Assembly: GCA_020444775.1 (NCBI GenBank)
Contig: JAGRHX010000063.1
Span: 1-6,406 of the forward strand
Reading direction: 5' to 3'
Source of the DNA: Gammaproteobacteria bacterium
Lineage (GTDB): Bacteria; Pseudomonadota; Gammaproteobacteria; HK1
DNA length: 6,406 nt
The translations under genes and the position numbers were made by a program. Positions 5,147 through 6,406 of the stretch are shown here, in pieces; the stretch's first letter is position 1, and the number at the start of each line of letters is the position of its first letter. The notes below the pieces were generated by a model. That model worked only from the letters and a program-made list of their open reading frames with translations. It ran no database searches and was not told where the DNA came from.

Positions 5147-5917
5147 TCAAGCCTCGAACTGCACGCTCAGCTCGCCCAATCCCTCGAAGGTGGCGCGCGC
5201 TCGACAGCCGGGTGGTGATTTGTACAGACCGGTGCAGCTACCGGTGGTGATGATCTGTCCCGCGCGCAGACCCTCGCGCGCGGCGGCATGCTCGTTGACC
5301 AGCCAGGTCAACGAGGCGAGCGGGTTACCGAGCACCTCGGCGCCGCGGCCGCGAACCACGATCTCACCGTTCACCTCCATGTTCACCGCCGCTTCGACCA
5401 TGTCCAGATCGCGCCAATCGCTGCGGCCCTCGCCGTAGATCAGCAGACCGTCGTTGACGTTGTCGGCGATTGCCACCGGGCCGGAGCGCGCGCTGTCGAA
5501 GCGGGTGTCGACGATCTCGATGGCCGGATGCACCGAGACGACCGCGTCGAGTATCTCCTCGCGCGTATAGGGGGTCGCGCGTGCCGGCAGATCGGCACCC
5601 AGACGGAATGCATACTCGGCCTCCAGCCCACGGATGAGGAATGTGTCCTTGACCCGCTGGCTGCCCTGGAGCAGGTTGCGACTGAACAGGCGCGAAGCCA
5701 CCGGGCCCGGTACGCCCAGACCGGCCTGCGCGTTCGGGTGGGTGGCGCCGATCTTCCAGGCGCCGACCTGCTCACCGTAGCAGGTCACGACCAGGTCCTG
5801 GATCTGGTAGCCATCCTCCAACGAATCCGGCGCAGGCTCGAGCACGTGCAGACGTCGGCCCGCGCGTCTGGCGGCGGCGAGGATTGTGGCGGTGTGTAAC
5901 GCGCTTTGATGGTCCAT
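5147..5917 (-). CDS. 2-keto-4-pentenoate hydratase/fumarylacetoacetate hydrolase-fold protein
   Basis: A 256-residue cytoplasmic enzyme with the length and motifs of the MhpD/DmpE/HpaH and 4-oxalocrotonate decarboxylase group. Landmarks are DGYQIQDLVV (35-44), GAWKIGAT (52-59, K55), the metal-binding acidic triad E99 and E101 in GLEAEYAF plus E134 in AIEIVD, ADNVNDGLLIYGE (151-163), GNPLASLTWLVN (197-208) and the C-terminal TGSCTGL (225-231) leading to a last strand, GELSVQF. In known members Mg or Mn and these glutamates hydrate 2-hydroxydienoates or decarboxylate oxalocrotonate in meta-cleavage pathways. The motifs do not separate hydratase from decarboxylase. The ATG at 5917 follows AGGA (minus strand, 5924-5927) with a 6-nt spacer. 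It stands alone on its strand, with no aldolase or dehydrogenase of a classic meta-pathway beside it. Confidence 0.87.
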   Translation of the reverse strand: MDHQSALHTATILAAARRAGRRLHVLEPAPDSLEDGYQIQDLVVTCYGEQVGAWKIGATHPNAQAGLGVPGPVASRLFSRNLLQGSQRVKDTFLIRGLEAEYAFRLGADLPARATPYTREEILDAVVSVHPAIEIVDTRFDSARSGPVAIADNVNDGLLIYGEGRSDWRDLDMVEAAVNMEVNGEIVVRGRGAEVLGNPLASLTWLVNEHAAAREGLRAGQIITTGSCTGLYKSPPGCRARATFEGLGELSVQFEA

Positions 5918-6063
5918 GTGGATTCCTGCAGATTGTGGCCAGATCGTGGCGATTCGGCCGCGACTGCCGGTTGCGGATGCTTGCCCTCCATGATCGACCT
6001 GATCCGGGGGCGATCGCCGGGGGGCGGCTCGACGCGGTCGTCAGCCTCTCAGTGTACAGGCTG

Positions 6064-6077
6064 CGAAGCGCGCTTCG
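6064..6077. promoter_or_regulatory. Perfect 14-bp palindrome CGAAGCGCGCTTCG, candidate operator
   Basis: The two 7-nt arms are exact reverse complements with no spacer. It lies in the divergent region, about 60 nt before the ATG of the unrecognised gene and 147 nt from the hydratase-like start, so a bound regulator could act on either promoter. A perfect 14-mer palindrome in a 205-nt region is unlikely by chance (about 1-2%), though the GC-rich composition raises that somewhat. The binding protein is unknown. Confidence 0.35.
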
Positions 6078-6111
6078 GGCATGCTCGCGGCCGGTTGGCG
6101 GCGGTGCGATC

Positions 6112-6117
6112 AGGAGG
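6112..6117 (+). promoter_or_regulatory. Ribosome binding site AGGAGG of the unrecognised gene
   Basis: A consensus AGGAGG lies 5 nt before the ATG at 6123. This is the main evidence that the truncated frame at the right edge is a real gene. Confidence 0.85.
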
Positions 6118-6122
6118 CTGCC

Positions 6123-6406
6123 ATGAGTGTGCGAAATCGCCCGGATGCAAAGCGCCCGGATGCTCGGTTCAGACCCGCTCATGTCCGAGGCGATGTGCGA
6201 AGCGATCCGCCCGAACCCTCGAACCCGTTCGACGCGATTCCGGACGCGCGCGACGGGCTGACCCGTGTGCAACGCTTGCTGCTGCTGGAGCTGTGGCATG
6301 TCCAACGTGAGCTTGACCGTGAGACGGTGCCGAGCGCGATGCTCTACGGGCGGCTTCTTGAGCACATCGATCTGTCACCGGCGGGGTTTCGAGAGGCACT
6401 CGCGAC
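6123..6406 (+). CDS. Unrecognised protein, N-terminal part
   Basis: An open frame of 94 codons runs without a stop to the right edge. It begins MSVRNRPDAKRPDARFRP, a basic, proline-rich stretch of about 45 residues that is probably disordered. A helical, leucine-rich segment follows (LTRVQRLLLLELWHVQREL, about 46-64), then SAMLYGRLLEHIDLSPAGFREALA. The second part looks like a small all-helical domain. RPDAK/RPDAR is encoded by an 11-nt direct repeat (6138-6148 and 6153-6163). There is no signal peptide or membrane segment. I do not recognise the family. Realness is supported by the AGGAGG site and unbroken frame, and it is divergent from the hydratase-like gene. Function is unknown. Confidence 0.75.
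   Translation, partial: MSVRNRPDAKRPDARFRPAHVRGDVRSDPPEPSNPFDAIPDARDGLTRVQRLLLLELWHVQRELDRETVPSAMLYGRLLEHIDLSPAGFREALA

Larger units (their letters stand above)
5918..6122. other. Divergent intergenic region before the unrecognised gene
   Basis: These 205 nt separate two divergent starts. The region contains the palindrome at 6064-6077 and the ribosome binding sites of both genes. No sigma-70 promoter with two good boxes is visible on either strand. Open frames in it are compositional and lack ribosome binding sites. Confidence 0.6.

Noticed and set aside
5772..6399. Several overlapping open frames on both strands around 5.8-6.4 kb
   Set aside because: They have Arg/Pro/Ala-rich low-information translations, no ribosome binding sites, and conflict with the hydratase-like gene or the better-supported frame at 6123.
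1..6406. Mobile elements, CRISPR arrays, tRNA genes, toxin-antitoxin or defence genes
   Set aside because: I looked for these on both strands and found no transposase motif, spaced repeat array, cloverleaf or characteristic small gene pair.

Overview
The window is GC-rich DNA (roughly two thirds G+C by eye) with dense gene packing, short intergenic gaps and strong GGAGG-type ribosome binding sites. This fits a GC-rich proteobacterium, but the sequence does not let me name the genus. No rRNA, tRNA, CRISPR array, transposase or phage gene is visible.

Layout from left to right. (1) On the minus strand, a DMT/EamA-type transporter (268-1152) lies upstream of a luciferase-like flavin monooxygenase whose first 46 codons are in the window (1-140). 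The gap between them carries a four-copy hexamer repeat with G-quadruplex geometry. (2) A 274-nt divergent intergenic region (1153-1426) holds two short tandem duplications, a candidate extended -10 promoter and an AT-rich palindrome. (3) On the plus strand there is a tight two-gene unit: a lyase of the fumarase/adenylosuccinate lyase superfamily, closest in motifs to 3-carboxymuconate cycloisomerase-type enzymes (1427-2782), then a class V-fold PLP enzyme (2807-4036). (4) A VOC/glyoxalase-fold protein (4055-4570, minus) converges on the PLP gene with an 18-nt gap and diverges from a YciI-family protein (4757-5059, plus). (5) A 2-keto-4-pentenoate hydratase/fumarylacetoacetate hydrolase-fold protein (5147-5917, minus) converges on yciI-like, with a strong hairpin between them. 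(6) An unrecognised protein begins at 6123 on the plus strand and runs off the window.

Taken together, the window groups a flavin monooxygenase, a small-molecule transporter, a C-N/C-O lyase or cycloisomerase, a PLP lyase/aminotransferase-fold enzyme, a VOC metalloprotein, a YciI protein and a dienoate hydratase-like enzyme. These families recur in catabolism of aromatic, heterocyclic or amino-acid-like compounds, so an uncharacterised catabolic cluster is a reasonable inference. The alternating orientations mean there are at least four transcription units rather than one operon. The substrate cannot be read from the sequence. The most cohesive unit is the lyase-PLP enzyme pair.
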